Shown in pieces: positions 52,149-60,932 of a stretch of 61,555 nucleotides of DNA (the stretch's first letter is position 1; each line of letters begins with the position of its first letter). The DNA is taken from positions 1 through 61,555 of the forward strand of contig JAICJH010000040.1 of assembly GCA_025928545.1 (NCBI GenBank), given 5' to 3'. This DNA comes from Bryobacteraceae bacterium (lineage in GTDB: Bacteria; Acidobacteriota; Terriglobia; Bryobacterales; Bryobacteraceae). Under the pieces are notes generated by a model. That model made no database searches. It saw only the letters and a program-made list of their open reading frames with translations, and was not told the DNA's origin. A program made the position numbers and the translations under genes.

Positions 52149-53393
52149 ATGAACCGCCGCAGTTTCCTCCAAACGGCATCGCTGGGCAGCGCAGGTCTGT
52201 TCGCCGCGCGGAACGGACGTGCGCAGGCCGCGCGCGACATGTCCGCCGAGATCGCCGAATACCAAAAGCCGGTTTTCGACCTGCACAAGTTCTTCTCTTC
52301 GCCGGTGAAAATCGCGGCGATCGAACTGCTCCAGGCCGGCAATCTGTATTTCCTTCGCACTCGTTCCACCGATGGCGCTGAAGGCATTGTGCAATGCAAG
52401 GACATTGCCGACTACATCCAGATCCTCGCGCATCGCGTGATGCCGCATTTCCTCAACCAGGACGCGCGCGATTTGGAACATCTGGTGGATGAAGTTTATG
52501 CCACCAATTCGAACTACAAGCTGGCCGGGCAGGAGTTCTGGTGTCCGGTTGCCTACATCGAGCAAAGCCTGTTCGATCTCATGGGGAAGACGCTGAAGAA
52601 GCCCGCCGGCGAACTGATGGGCGGAGTGTTGCGCAAGGAAATTCCGGTTTATCTTTCCGGTTCCGACCGCGTCTTTTCCGCCGAAGACGAAGTGGACGTT
52701 TACGTTCGCGGCGTGGAATACACGGGCGCGAAGGCTGTCAAATTCAAAATCGGCGGCCGCATGAGCGACAACCACGACGCAACACCGGGGCGCACCGATA
52801 AGATTTTCGAACTGGCGCACGAGAAGCTCGCGAGCAAGGTGACGCTCATGGCGGACGCGAATGGATCGTACGACGCAAAGAATGCCATCGCAATCGGCAA
52901 GCGCCTCCAGGAGATGAAGTATCTCTGGTTCGAGGAACCGTGTCCCTGGGAAGAGTTGAGCGAGACGAAGAAGGTCGCCGACGCGCTGGATATGAAAGTC
53001 GCGTTCGGTGAACAAAATTCCAGCCTCTGGCAATTCCAGTGGATGATCGATAACAAAGTGATGGATGTGGTGCAGCCGGACCTGAACTACAACGGCGGCT
53101 TCATTCGCGCAGCCCGGGTCGCCCGCATGGCGCGCAAGGCGGGTCTGTGGATCTGTCCGCACAACACGCAAACAGGTGCGGCGTCGGTCAATATCCTCCA
53201 GTTCGCGGCCACCACTCCGAACATCGGGCCGTTCATGGAATACGTGTGGCGCGCGCCGGCGAAGAAGGAAAGCTGGTATTCACCAAACTTCGCGATTCAG
53301 AACGGCGTTATCCAGGTGCCGACGGGGCCCGGTATGGGCCTGGAGTTCGATCCCGATTACCTGAAGAAGGCGACCGTCGTCAAACTTGCGTAA
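52149..53393 (+). CDS. Tat-exported enolase-superfamily protein (mandelate racemase-like)
   Basis: A 414-residue protein with a twin-arginine signal (NRRSFLQTASLGSAGLF, then ARNGRAQA). The barrel shows the superfamily layout: VKFKIGGR with a Lys-x-Lys catalytic pair, metal ligands in LMADANGSYD (Asp), LWFEEPCPWE (Glu) and VAFGEQNSS (Glu), DVVQPDLNYNGGF, and CPHNTQTGAA with the His. This fits the mandelate-racemase subgroup, which includes sugar-acid dehydratases. An exported member is unusual, since most act in the cytoplasm. It ends overlapping the convergent GNAT gene by 14 bases. Confidence 0.87.
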   Translation: MNRRSFLQTASLGSAGLFAARNGRAQAARDMSAEIAEYQKPVFDLHKFFSSPVKIAAIELLQAGNLYFLRTRSTDGAEGIVQCKDIADYIQILAHRVMPHFLNQDARDLEHLVDEVYATNSNYKLAGQEFWCPVAYIEQSLFDLMGKTLKKPAGELMGGVLRKEIPVYLSGSDRVFSAEDEVDVYVRGVEYTGAKAVKFKIGGRMSDNHDATPGRTDKIFELAHEKLASKVTLMADANGSYDAKNAIAIGKRLQEMKYLWFEEPCPWEELSETKKVADALDMKVAFGEQNSSLWQFQWMIDNKVMDVVQPDLNYNGGFIRAARVARMARKAGLWICPHNTQTGAASVNILQFAATTPNIGPFMEYVWRAPAKKESWYSPNFAIQNGVIQVPTGPGMGLEFDPDYLKKATVVKLA

Positions 53394-54195
53394 GCGGGAG
53401 TGGCAGCCGCCATTTCGTTCGGGTGTAGGCAACGCGAAAGCCGTTCCGTTCCGCATTGCGCTGCGAATCGCTGCCGGGCAGAACGGCGATCATCAGCAAA
53501 TCACAACCGCATTCGAAGGCGTGTTGCATTCTGGCATCAATCAGCGCGCTCTGCAAACCGCGCCGGCGCATTTCCGGAAGGGTGGCTGCGCCGGCGAATA
53601 AAGCCACACCCTGATGGATCGACAGCGTGCCCGCGGCGCCGACCTGGCCGCCAATCTCCGCGAGAAAACGAACGTTGCCCTCGCAGGCCGCCGCGATTGT
53701 TCCGAGCTCGCGGAAATTATCGTACTGCCAGCCGCGCGCCATCGTGTCGATCCAGACCGCTTCATCGGGTGGAGTGGTAACGTACACCCGGATGTTCCCG
53801 GGTTCAGCCGGAGCTGGTTTAGCCACCGGCCGGTACATGACGTTCGAGAGTTCGATGGGCGTGTAGCTTCTTCCGCGAAGCAGTTCCAGCGCGGGAATGC
53901 CGGCAAATGGGCTGACCTCGTGGTCGGTCGCAGCCCCACGCCCGAAGAAAAAGCTCTCGATCGTGTTGAGTGTTTCGTCTGTCAGGTCTTCGAAGAGCCC
54001 TAACCCGAAGGTTTGCGTGACCGGAGAGGCGATTCCGTTGAAAGCGGCCACCGCGCCGCCGCAAGAGATCCACTGTGCGCCACCTTCAGGCCTCACGCGT
54101 TTCTGCGCTTCCGCGAACATCGCGCAGGCATAAGCTTCGGTGGCTTCGAGCCTTCGGGACAAAGCGAGGTCGGCGGTGGGAAACACGGGATTCAA
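53380..54195 (-). CDS. GNAT-family acetyltransferase, two-domain
   Basis: A 271-residue protein. The C-terminal GNAT core carries AAGTLSIHQGVALFAGAATL, the acetyl-CoA loop EMRRRGLQSALIDARMQHA and a final GSDSQRNAERNGFRVAYTR. The N-terminal half (AFNGIASPVTQTFGLG) may be a degenerate second GNAT domain. The substrate is unknown. It starts five bases after the thioesterase stop and is probably co-transcribed with it. Confidence 0.82.
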   Translation of the reverse strand: MNPVFPTADLALSRRLEATEAYACAMFAEAQKRVRPEGGAQWISCGGAVAAFNGIASPVTQTFGLGLFEDLTDETLNTIESFFFGRGAATDHEVSPFAGIPALELLRGRSYTPIELSNVMYRPVAKPAPAEPGNIRVYVTTPPDEAVWIDTMARGWQYDNFRELGTIAAACEGNVRFLAEIGGQVGAAGTLSIHQGVALFAGAATLPEMRRRGLQSALIDARMQHAFECGCDLLMIAVLPGSDSQRNAERNGFRVAYTRTKWRLPLPLTQV

Positions 54196-54200
54196 CAGGG

Positions 54201-54656
54201 CTATGCCAGAGCCGCGGTCTGGTTGTCCGGAATTCCCAGCATGCCGCGGAATTTCATCGGCAAAGGAGTCGGCCTCATTTCACGATTCAGAAAAATGTGA
54301 TTGGTGCGTCCAGTCGCAATTCTTCTTGGTTCACCGTCGTCCGTCGCCACGCGCATCTCGTACTCGAAAGTGATGGCGCGGTGATGAGCCCGCGTCAGCG
54401 TTGTCGAAATCTCCACCTCATCGTCATACCGCGCCGGACTCAGATAACGGCAATCCACTTCAGTGACGGCCAGCAGAATCCCATGTTCGGCTTCCAGATC
54501 CCTGTAGCGGAAGCCGGCCTGAAGGCAGTAATCCACCCGCGCCACTTCCATCCAGACCAGATAATTGGCGTGATAGACCACACCCATCTGATCGGTTTCC
54601 GAGTAACGAACGCGAATACGGGTAAGGGCAGGAGACACTGGATTATGAATCATCAT
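54201..54656 (-). CDS. Acyl-CoA thioesterase, YbgC/4HBT type
   Basis: A 151-residue hot-dog-fold thioesterase: VRYSETDQMGVVYHANYLVWME holds the catalytic Asp, followed by GILLAVTEVDCRYLSPARYDD, ITFEYEMR and ATGRTNHIFLNRE. YbgC-like enzymes hydrolyse acyl-CoA thioesters. Length is typical. The ATG starts 35 bases from the divergent MoaD-MoaE gene, so promoters overlap. Confidence 0.9.
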   Translation of the reverse strand: MMIHNPVSPALTRIRVRYSETDQMGVVYHANYLVWMEVARVDYCLQAGFRYRDLEAEHGILLAVTEVDCRYLSPARYDDEVEISTTLTRAHHRAITFEYEMRVATDDGEPRRIATGRTNHIFLNREMRPTPLPMKFRGMLGIPDNQTAALA

Positions 54657-54691
54657 GGTAGCGTGGTGGCCTGAAAGCGGCGAATAATTTA

Positions 54692-55420
54692 ATGGAAATC
54701 AGGGTACTTTTTTTTGGACTGTTAAAAGACGTGTGCGGGCGCGCGGAGGATTTGTTTCAGGCTCCGGCCGGTATCGACGCAGGTTTCGTTTTCGATCATT
54801 ACGCCACGGCCTATCCAAAGCTGGCGGAAATGGCTCACAGCATTGTGATTGCCCGCAATCAGGAATTCACAACCCGCGGCGCGCAACTGGCGGATGGTGA
54901 TGAAATCGCGCTGCTGCCGCCCGTGAGCGGCGGCTCTGCCGACGGCCCCGTTCATGAAATCGAAGATCCGGCGGGCCATTATTTTGCCCTGACGCGCAAA
55001 CCCATCGATCCGCGCGCCCTCGAAGCTCGCATTTTGCAGGATTTAGATGGAGCGATTGTAACTTTTCATGGTGTGGTCCGTAACAATACCAGAGGGCGGG
55101 CGACTCTGCGCCTCGATTACGAATGTTACGAAGGCATGGCAATTCGCAAGATGGCCGAGATCGGGCGCGCAATCGCAGGGGAATTTGCGATCAGCCGGAT
55201 CGCCATGGTGCATCGGCTGGGCACGATGGAGATTGGCGAAGCGAGTGTGATGGTGATTGCGACCGCACCCCATCGGAGGCCGGCGTTCGATGCGGCGCTC
55301 GAAGGCATCAACCGTTTGAAACGGCTCGTCCCGGTGTGGAAGAAGGAGTATTTTGCGGATGGTGAGGTCTGGGTGGAAGGAGAATGGGATTCGAATGCGC
55401 CGCGCGCCGGCAATGCGTAG
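54692..55420 (+). CDS. MoaD-MoaE fusion, molybdopterin synthase
   Basis: A 242-residue fusion of both molybdopterin synthase subunits. Residues 1-85 are MoaD (MEIRVLFFGLLKDVCGRAED, ending LLPPVSGGS). Residues about 95-240 are MoaE (IVTFHGVVRNNTRGR, LDYECYEGMAIRKM, MVHRLGTMEIGEASV, LVPVWKKEYFADGEVW). MoaD must carry sulfur on a C-terminal Gly-Gly, but here the GG is internal, so processing after it is expected, as reported for mycobacterial MoaX. It converts cPMP to molybdopterin in the cytoplasm. Its end overlaps the VWFA gene by 26 bases. Confidence 0.92.
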   Translation: MEIRVLFFGLLKDVCGRAEDLFQAPAGIDAGFVFDHYATAYPKLAEMAHSIVIARNQEFTTRGAQLADGDEIALLPPVSGGSADGPVHEIEDPAGHYFALTRKPIDPRALEARILQDLDGAIVTFHGVVRNNTRGRATLRLDYECYEGMAIRKMAEIGRAIAGEFAISRIAMVHRLGTMEIGEASVMVIATAPHRRPAFDAALEGINRLKRLVPVWKKEYFADGEVWVEGEWDSNAPRAGNA

Positions 55421-56471
55421 CGCCGCTCTCGCCTGTGCCGCCGCACTTTTCGGCGTTGCCGCTTTGCAGGCACAGACCGCCGCCCCCATTCGCGTGGACG
55501 TGCGGCTGGTTCACATTCTGGCCGGCGTAAAAGATCAGAATGGCGCGCCGGTCGGCTCGCTCGAAAAAGAAAACTTCGAGGTGCGGGACAACGGAGTTCT
55601 CCAGCAGATTGCCGTCTTCGAGCGCCAGACGGAGCAGCCGCTTTCAGTCGCGATCCTGGTGGATGCCAGCGGTTCCACCGCAAAGGATCTGAAATACGAA
55701 ACCGATTCCGTGACGCGCTTTGTGCGGGCCCTGGTTCGCAGCGGCAACCCGGCGGATACGGCTTCTCTGTACAGTTTCAACTGGCAGATTGTGCAGGAGA
55801 CCGGCTTCACCCGCGACCCCGCCGCCATCGACCACAAGCTGCGCCAGTTGCGCGGCGAAGCGGGAACCGCCATGTACGATGCGATTCTGCTGGCTGCGCG
55901 CGATATTCAGGACAGGCCGGGGCGCAAGGTGCTGGTGATCATTACCGATGGCGGCGATACGATCAGCAGAAGTTCTTTCGATCGCGCCGCCGAAGCGGCT
56001 CAATTGGCGGATGCCGTGATCTTCCCGGTGTTGGTTGTTCCGGTGGCGAGCGATGCGGGCCGCAACACGGGCGGCGAAAACGCGCTGGCAACTTTGGCGC
56101 AGCGCACGGGCGGGCAGGTTTTTCAGCCCACCCTGGGCCCGGAAATGGATCAGGCGTTCGATAGTATTCTGCGGAATCTGCGCACCCAATACCTGCTGGA
56201 GTTTTATCCGAAGGACGTGCCTGTGCCTTCCAATCCTTTCCACACCCTGACGATCACGCCCGTCGGCGCTGGTTTCAATTCCGCCTGGAAAGTTTCGGCC
56301 CGCAGTGGATATTATGGAGATGCTTTGCCCGCGCGTCCGGCGGCAACGGCAACTCAGCCGCCCAACGTTGACGTGAAGCCTACGGATGAGACAATGCGTT
56401 TAAAGAAGCCGGTTTCCGCCACAGGGGCGAAATCGGGGTCGGGAAGTCAGACGGGGAGAGGAATTCGCTAA
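55395..56471 (+). CDS. VWFA-related acidobacterial protein (TIGR03436 type)
   Basis: A 358-residue exported protein: signal peptide (MRSAALACAAALFGVAALQAQ), an N-terminal beta domain (VHILAGVKDQNGAPVGSLEKENFEVRDNGV, FERQTEQPLSVAILVDASGS) and a VWFA domain with the metal site DASGS (DxSxS), TAMYDAI and VIITDGGD, ending NLRTQYLLEFYPK. The family is large in Acidobacteriota and of unknown function; VWFA domains bind proteins through a metal. A Pro/Thr-rich tail follows. ATG55395 lies inside the MoaDE gene; ATG55413 also fits the signal peptide. Confidence 0.87.
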   Translation: MRRAPAMRSAALACAAALFGVAALQAQTAAPIRVDVRLVHILAGVKDQNGAPVGSLEKENFEVRDNGVLQQIAVFERQTEQPLSVAILVDASGSTAKDLKYETDSVTRFVRALVRSGNPADTASLYSFNWQIVQETGFTRDPAAIDHKLRQLRGEAGTAMYDAILLAARDIQDRPGRKVLVIITDGGDTISRSSFDRAAEAAQLADAVIFPVLVVPVASDAGRNTGGENALATLAQRTGGQVFQPTLGPEMDQAFDSILRNLRTQYLLEFYPKDVPVPSNPFHTLTITPVGAGFNSAWKVSARSGYYGDALPARPAATATQPPNVDVKPTDETMRLKKPVSATGAKSGSGSQTGRGIR

Positions 56472-56473
56472 TC

Positions 56474-56713
56474 ATGCCGCCAGCAGGAAAAGGAAAAGCC
56501 GTTCGCCCAGTGGAGCAGACCTTCGAGGAGACTCGATATCTGAAGCACCTTATCGAACGCAGGATTCCCATTTGCGTCAAACTGGCGGATAACGATGAAG
56601 TGACCGGCACCGTGGAGTATTACGACCAGCGCTTCATCCGGATCACCCGCAAAAACGAGCCGAATCTCTTCATCTTCAAGCACGACATCAAGTATTTCTA
56701 CGAGGTCGCGTAA
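56474..56713 (+). CDS. Hfq-like RNA chaperone (Sm fold)
   Basis: A 79-residue protein with an Sm core: ETRYLKHLIERRIPICVKLA (Sm1), GTVEYYDQRFIRITRK, and an FKHDIKYFYE end that parallels the Sm2 YKHAIS of classic Hfq. The N-terminus is basic (MPPAGKGKAVRP). It is divergent from enterobacterial Hfq, and the short C-terminus matches small Hfq forms. It probably binds small RNAs or mRNAs. It lies between the VWFA gene (2-base gap) and an inositol-phosphatase gene (6-base gap) rather than near miaA, the usual location. GGAGAGG stands 12 bases upstream. Confidence 0.8.
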   Translation: MPPAGKGKAVRPVEQTFEETRYLKHLIERRIPICVKLADNDEVTGTVEYYDQRFIRITRKNEPNLFIFKHDIKYFYEVA

Positions 56714-56719
56714 GCCCGA

Positions 56720-57540
56720 ATGCCATCGCATCTGGAGGCTGCCGTCGAGATTTCGCTCGCGGCCGGGAATTTGCTTCGCTATCACTATGAGAAAAGGATC
56801 GGCTTTGAGCTGAAGGCTGAATTCGATCTCGTGACTGAAGCGGATAAGGCATCGGAGAAGCTGGTCGTCGAAAAGCTGCGGCAGTATTTTCCATCGCATG
56901 CGATTCAGGCGGAAGAAGGTGGCGGCGGCGAGAGCGCCACGGGTTCGGAATATCGCTGGTACGTGGATCCGCTCGACGGCACAACGAACTTTGCCCACGG
57001 CTATCCGGCATGGAGCGTGACGATGGCGCTTGAAAAGGCCGGTGAACTCGTGGTCGGAGTGGTCTTCGACCCCAACCGCAACGAACTCTTCGCGGCGGAA
57101 AAGGGTCGGGCGCTTTTCTGAACGGCAAGCGGATTCAGGTTTCGAAGGTGGATAAACTGGCGAACAGCTTATCGTGCACCGGCTTTCCGAATCACAATCG
57201 CCAGTCGAATCCGAACATTCACTTTTTCTACCAGCTGGCGATGGAAACGCACGGCGTCCGGCGCGGCGGCTCGGCTGCGATCGATCTGGCCTACACGGCC
57301 TGCGGTCGGCTGGACGCGTTCTGGGAGATTGGGCTGAGCGCGTGGGATCTGGCCGGCGGCAAGCTGCTGGTGTCGGAAGCCGGCGGAACTGTGACGACGA
57401 TGCAGGGCGGCAGGCATGCCGTGACGTCGCCGGATGTGATGGCTACCAATGGTCTTCTGCACGAGGAGTTGATCGCGCGCTTCGCCCCGATTTACCGCGG
57501 CGAACTGCGCCACCCGATTCCTTCCATCGCTGCAATCTAA
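56720..57540 (+). pseudogene. Inositol monophosphatase family gene split by a one-base frameshift
   Basis: Two frames together give one IMPase of about 273 residues. Part 1 (56720-57121) has VTEADKASEKLVVEKL, AEEGGGGES and the metal site VDPLDGTTNFAHGYPAW, then stops after AAEKGRALF. Part 2 (57148-57540) continues LSCTGFPNHNR, RRGGSAAIDLAYTACGRLDAFWE and the second metal motif AWDLAGG. Adding one G in the G run at 57108-57110 restores GRGAFLNGKRIQVSK across the break. All catalytic motifs are intact on both sides, so this is either a recent mutation or a sequencing error. If functional it would hydrolyse inositol or related phosphates. Confidence 0.88.
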
Positions 57541-57610
57541 GACTATAGGCCGATCCTGAGCCGCGCGCACGCCCTCGAATCATTTCATGTGTTTTCAAAG
57601 GGTTATCATG

Positions 57611-57619
57611 TGCTACACT
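57611..57619 (+). promoter_or_regulatory. Extended -10 promoter before the nucleoside-salvage genes
   Basis: TGCTACACT is an extended -10 box (TGn plus TACACT). A weak -35 (TTTTCA) lies 16 bases upstream at 57592-57597. The ATG follows 12 bases after the box, so the leader would be about five bases. Confidence 0.45.
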
Positions 57620-57630
57620 AGCCGTTTATC

Positions 57631-58935
57631 ATGCGCACAGTTGACCTGATCCTGCGGAAACGCAGGGGTGAAGAACTCAGTGTGGAAGAAATCCAGTTCC
57701 TCGTGAACGGATACACCACAGGCGAGATTCCGGACTACCAGATGTCTGCCTTCCTCATGGCCACGTTTTTCAGTGGCATGACCGACCGTGAACTGAGTGC
57801 ACTTACCGAGTGCATGATGAACTCGGGCGAAGTTCTGACATTGTCGGAAATACCCGGCACCAAGGTCGATAAACATTCGACCGGTGGCGTGGGTGACAAG
57901 ACCAGTCTGATCTGCGCGCCCATCGCCGCGGCGGCCGGAGTCGTGGTTCCGATGGTTTCGGGACGCGGCCTGGGCCACACCGGCGGTACGCTCGACAAAC
58001 TGGAATCCATCCCCGGCTTCCGTACCGACCTGACGCTGGATCAGTTTCGCGCACAATTGGCGTCGCTGGGGCTTTGCTTCATCGGACAGACCGATGAGAT
58101 CGCTCCCGCAGACAAACGTCTTTACGCACTGCGCGATGTGACCGGCACGGTGGAGTCGATTCCGCTGATTGCTTCGTCGATCATGTCGAAGAAACTCGCC
58201 GAAGGCATCGGCGCCCTGGTTCTGGATGTCAAAGTCGGGAACGGTGCGTTCATGAAGAAGCAGGTCGAAGCCCGCAAACTGGCGCAGGCCATGGTGGGTA
58301 TCGGACGCCGCCTCGATATTCGGGTTCAGGCTTTGATCACCGACATGAATCAGCCGCTCGGTTTCGCCATCGGCAACGCTCTGGAAGTGATGGAAGTTTC
58401 GCAGACGCTTCAGAAATCCGGCCCGGCCGATCTGACCCGGCTGAGTCTTGAACTCGCGGCGCGCATGATTCACCTTGGCAAGAAAGCGGATTCGCTGGAC
58501 GATGCCCGCAAGATCGCCGAAGACAAGCTGATGGATGGCTCGGCCTACGCGAAATTCAAGGCGGTGGTGGAAGCGCAGGGCGGCAACTCGCAGGCCCTCG
58601 ACCGTTTCGACCTGCTGCCGAACGCAACCGGCATGCGCGAGATCGTAACTCCCCGCGCGGGCTTTGTCAGCGCCATTATGGCCGAAGACATCGGACGCGC
58701 CTCGCAGATGATGGGTGCGGGCCGGGCTCGCAAGGAAGATCCGATCGATCCCGCGGTTGGCGTGATTCTCGAAGTCAAGGTCGGCGAGAAAGTGGATGCA
58801 GGCAGCGTACTTTGCCGCCTGTACTACACCGCTGAAGAAGGCCTGGAAGAAGCGGCCGAACTCGTGGAAGACGCTTTCCGTATTTCGGGTGCGCGTCCGG
58901 AAGAGCGCGAACTGATTCTGGAAGTCGTCAGCTAG
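57631..58935 (+). CDS. Pyrimidine-nucleoside/thymidine phosphorylase
   Basis: A 434-residue phosphorolytic enzyme of the nucleoside phosphorylase-II family: MRTVDLILRKRRGEELSVEE, TKVDKHSTGGVGDKTSLI (phosphate site), MVSGRGLGHTGGTLDKLE, LYALRDVTGTVES, and a C-terminal lipoyl-like tail (GVILEVKVGEKVDAGSVLCRL). It splits uridine and/or thymidine with phosphate into base and ribose or deoxyribose 1-phosphate. It heads a tight group with the NupC-type transporter (12-base gap), purine phosphorylase and cytidine deaminase. Whether it is DeoA- or Pdp-like cannot be decided from motifs. Confidence 0.93.
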   Translation: MRTVDLILRKRRGEELSVEEIQFLVNGYTTGEIPDYQMSAFLMATFFSGMTDRELSALTECMMNSGEVLTLSEIPGTKVDKHSTGGVGDKTSLICAPIAAAAGVVVPMVSGRGLGHTGGTLDKLESIPGFRTDLTLDQFRAQLASLGLCFIGQTDEIAPADKRLYALRDVTGTVESIPLIASSIMSKKLAEGIGALVLDVKVGNGAFMKKQVEARKLAQAMVGIGRRLDIRVQALITDMNQPLGFAIGNALEVMEVSQTLQKSGPADLTRLSLELAARMIHLGKKADSLDDARKIAEDKLMDGSAYAKFKAVVEAQGGNSQALDRFDLLPNATGMREIVTPRAGFVSAIMAEDIGRASQMMGAGRARKEDPIDPAVGVILEVKVGEKVDAGSVLCRLYYTAEEGLEEAAELVEDAFRISGARPEERELILEVVS

Positions 58936-58947
58936 CCGACTCACTAT

Positions 58948-60168
58948 ATGGGCCGCCTGACGGGATTACTTGGAATCGTCGTAATCCTGGCCGTGGCCTG
59001 GGCGTTTTCACGCCATAAGAAAGCAATCCAGCTGAGAGTCGTGCTCTGGGGGCTGGGGCTGCAATTCGGTTTCGCGGTCCTCGTTCTTAAAACCGACTTC
59101 GGCAAAATCTTTCAATCGCTCAGCACGGCCGTTGCGGCCATGCTGAGTTATTCGGAAGCCGGCGCGTCGTTCCTTTTCGGCGACACGCTCGGGAAGTCGA
59201 GCGGATCGTTCGGAACCATCTTCGCGTTCCAGGTACTGCCCATCATCATTTTCATCGCATCGTTCTTTTCGATCCTCTATTACCTGGGAATCATGCAGTT
59301 GGTTGTGAAGGCATTCGCCATCGCGATGCAGAAGATCATGGGGGCGAGCGGCGCGGAATCGCTGAATGTCGCGGCCAGTATCTTCATGGGCCAGACGGAA
59401 GCGCCTCTCACCATCCGGCCGTTTCTGGCGGGGCTCACCCAATCGGAATTATTCACCATCATGGTCAGCGGCATGGCCCACGTTTCCGGCGCCGTAATGG
59501 CCGCGTACGTCATGTTTGCGCATGTCGAGATTCAACATTTGCTCACAGCGGTAATCATGACCGCGCCGGCGACCATCATGCTCGCCAAAATCATCGAGCC
59601 CGAAACCGGCAATCCGGTGACGGCGGGCAAAGTGGAAGTGAAGCTGGAAAATACGGCCGTCAACATCATCGATGCCGCGGCTCAGGGCGCCGGCGACGGC
59701 TTGCAGCTGGTGCTGAATATCGCCGCCATGCTCATTGCTTTTCTGGCGCTGATCGCCATGGTCAATGGCGGCTTTGGCAAGATCCACGGCATGCTCGGAT
59801 GGTTTCCCGCATCCATGCAGCAGTTGTTCGGGATCGTGTTTGCGCCCATCGCGTGGATGCTTGGCGTCGCGTGGAAGGATTGTTCCGCAATCGGCCAGTT
59901 GCTGGGTGAACGGCTGGTGACGAACGAGTTCATCGCGTTTATCGATTTGGGCAAGATCAAGTCTCAGCTGGATCCGCACTCGTTCACGATCGCGACGTAC
60001 GCGCTTTGCGGCTTTGCGAATTTCAGCTCGATTGCGATTCAATTGGGTGGGATCGGCGCACTGGCGCCTACCCGCAAGGGTGATCTCGCGAGGCTGGGGA
60101 TGCGGGCCGTGATGGCGGGGACAATGGCGAATTTCATGTCGGCCTGTATTGCGGGCATGCTCGTATGA
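58948..60168 (+). CDS. NupC-type concentrative nucleoside transporter
   Basis: A 406-residue polytopic inner-membrane protein of the CNT family, with about ten membrane segments. Family motifs: SFFSILYYLGIMQ, SGAESLNVAASIFMGQTEAPL, HVSGAVMAAYVMF and LVTNEFIAFIDLG, then SFTIATYALCGFANFSSIAIQLGG. It imports nucleosides with protons or sodium ions. It stands between the two phosphorylases; its TGA overlaps the ATG of the purine-nucleoside phosphorylase, so import and breakdown are coupled. Confidence 0.93.
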   Translation: MGRLTGLLGIVVILAVAWAFSRHKKAIQLRVVLWGLGLQFGFAVLVLKTDFGKIFQSLSTAVAAMLSYSEAGASFLFGDTLGKSSGSFGTIFAFQVLPIIIFIASFFSILYYLGIMQLVVKAFAIAMQKIMGASGAESLNVAASIFMGQTEAPLTIRPFLAGLTQSELFTIMVSGMAHVSGAVMAAYVMFAHVEIQHLLTAVIMTAPATIMLAKIIEPETGNPVTAGKVEVKLENTAVNIIDAAAQGAGDGLQLVLNIAAMLIAFLALIAMVNGGFGKIHGMLGWFPASMQQLFGIVFAPIAWMLGVAWKDCSAIGQLLGERLVTNEFIAFIDLGKIKSQLDPHSFTIATYALCGFANFSSIAIQLGGIGALAPTRKGDLARLGMRAVMAGTMANFMSACIAGMLV

Positions 60169-60932
60169 CACCTCGCGTCGCGGTAGTGCTGGGCAGCGGC
60201 CTGGGCGCGTTCGCCGACACCCTGGATAATCCCGTTTCAACTTCCTATGCCGATATTCCGGGCTGGCCACGATCGACGGCCATCGGCCATGCGGGCAAGC
60301 TGATCGTGGGTGGCGTGGCGGGAACGCAGGTGGCAGTGCTCGCGGGCCGTGCTCATCTGTATGAAGGCTACACAGCTCAACAGGCGGTTTTCGGCATCCG
60401 TTACCTGAGGAAGCTGGGAGTCGAATCGGTCATTCTCACGAATGCCGCCGGTGGTGTGAACGTGAAGTTCGGCCCCGGGCAACTCGTGCTGATCGCCGAC
60501 CACATCAATTTGCTGGGGCAGAATCCCCTGACTGGTCCGAACGACGATCTGCTCGGTCCTCGTTTTCCCGACATGAGCGAAGCGTATGCGAAACCCTATC
60601 GCGAGCTTGCCCGCGCGGCGGGAAGGGAAATGGGTCTGGAACTCCCCGAAGGCGTTTATGCCGCGTTGCCCGGGCCGAGTTATGAAACGCCCGCCGAGAT
60701 TCGCTACCTGCGGACAATCGGCGCAGATCTGGTGGGCATGTCGACCGTTCCCGAAACCATCGCAGCCAATCACCTGGGGATGAAGGTTCTGGGAATTTCC
60801 TGCGTGACGAACGCCGCCGCGGGCGTGCTGGATCAGAAGCTCAACCATGCGGAAGTTCTCGAAGTCGGCGAGCGTATGAAGGGCACGCTGATTGAATTAT
60901 TGCGGCGGATTGTATGCAAGATGCACTCGTAG
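60165..60932 (+). CDS. Purine-nucleoside phosphorylase (trimeric type)
   Basis: A 255-residue enzyme that cleaves inosine/guanosine with phosphate. Motifs: VAVVLGSGLGAFAD, IPGWPRSTAIGHAGKL, AVLAGRAHLYEGYTAQQ, LTNAAGGVNVKFGPG, INLLGQNPL, ALPGPSYETPAEIR and LVGMSTVPETIAANHLG with a conserved Asn at CVTNAAAG. It lacks the 20-25 residue N-terminal extension of many relatives, starting directly at the phosphate loop; the ATGA overlap with nupC supports this start. The 3' end overlaps the cytidine deaminase gene by 19 bases. Confidence 0.93.
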   Translation: MTPRVAVVLGSGLGAFADTLDNPVSTSYADIPGWPRSTAIGHAGKLIVGGVAGTQVAVLAGRAHLYEGYTAQQAVFGIRYLRKLGVESVILTNAAGGVNVKFGPGQLVLIADHINLLGQNPLTGPNDDLLGPRFPDMSEAYAKPYRELARAAGREMGLELPEGVYAALPGPSYETPAEIRYLRTIGADLVGMSTVPETIAANHLGMKVLGISCVTNAAAGVLDQKLNHAEVLEVGERMKGTLIELLRRIVCKMHS

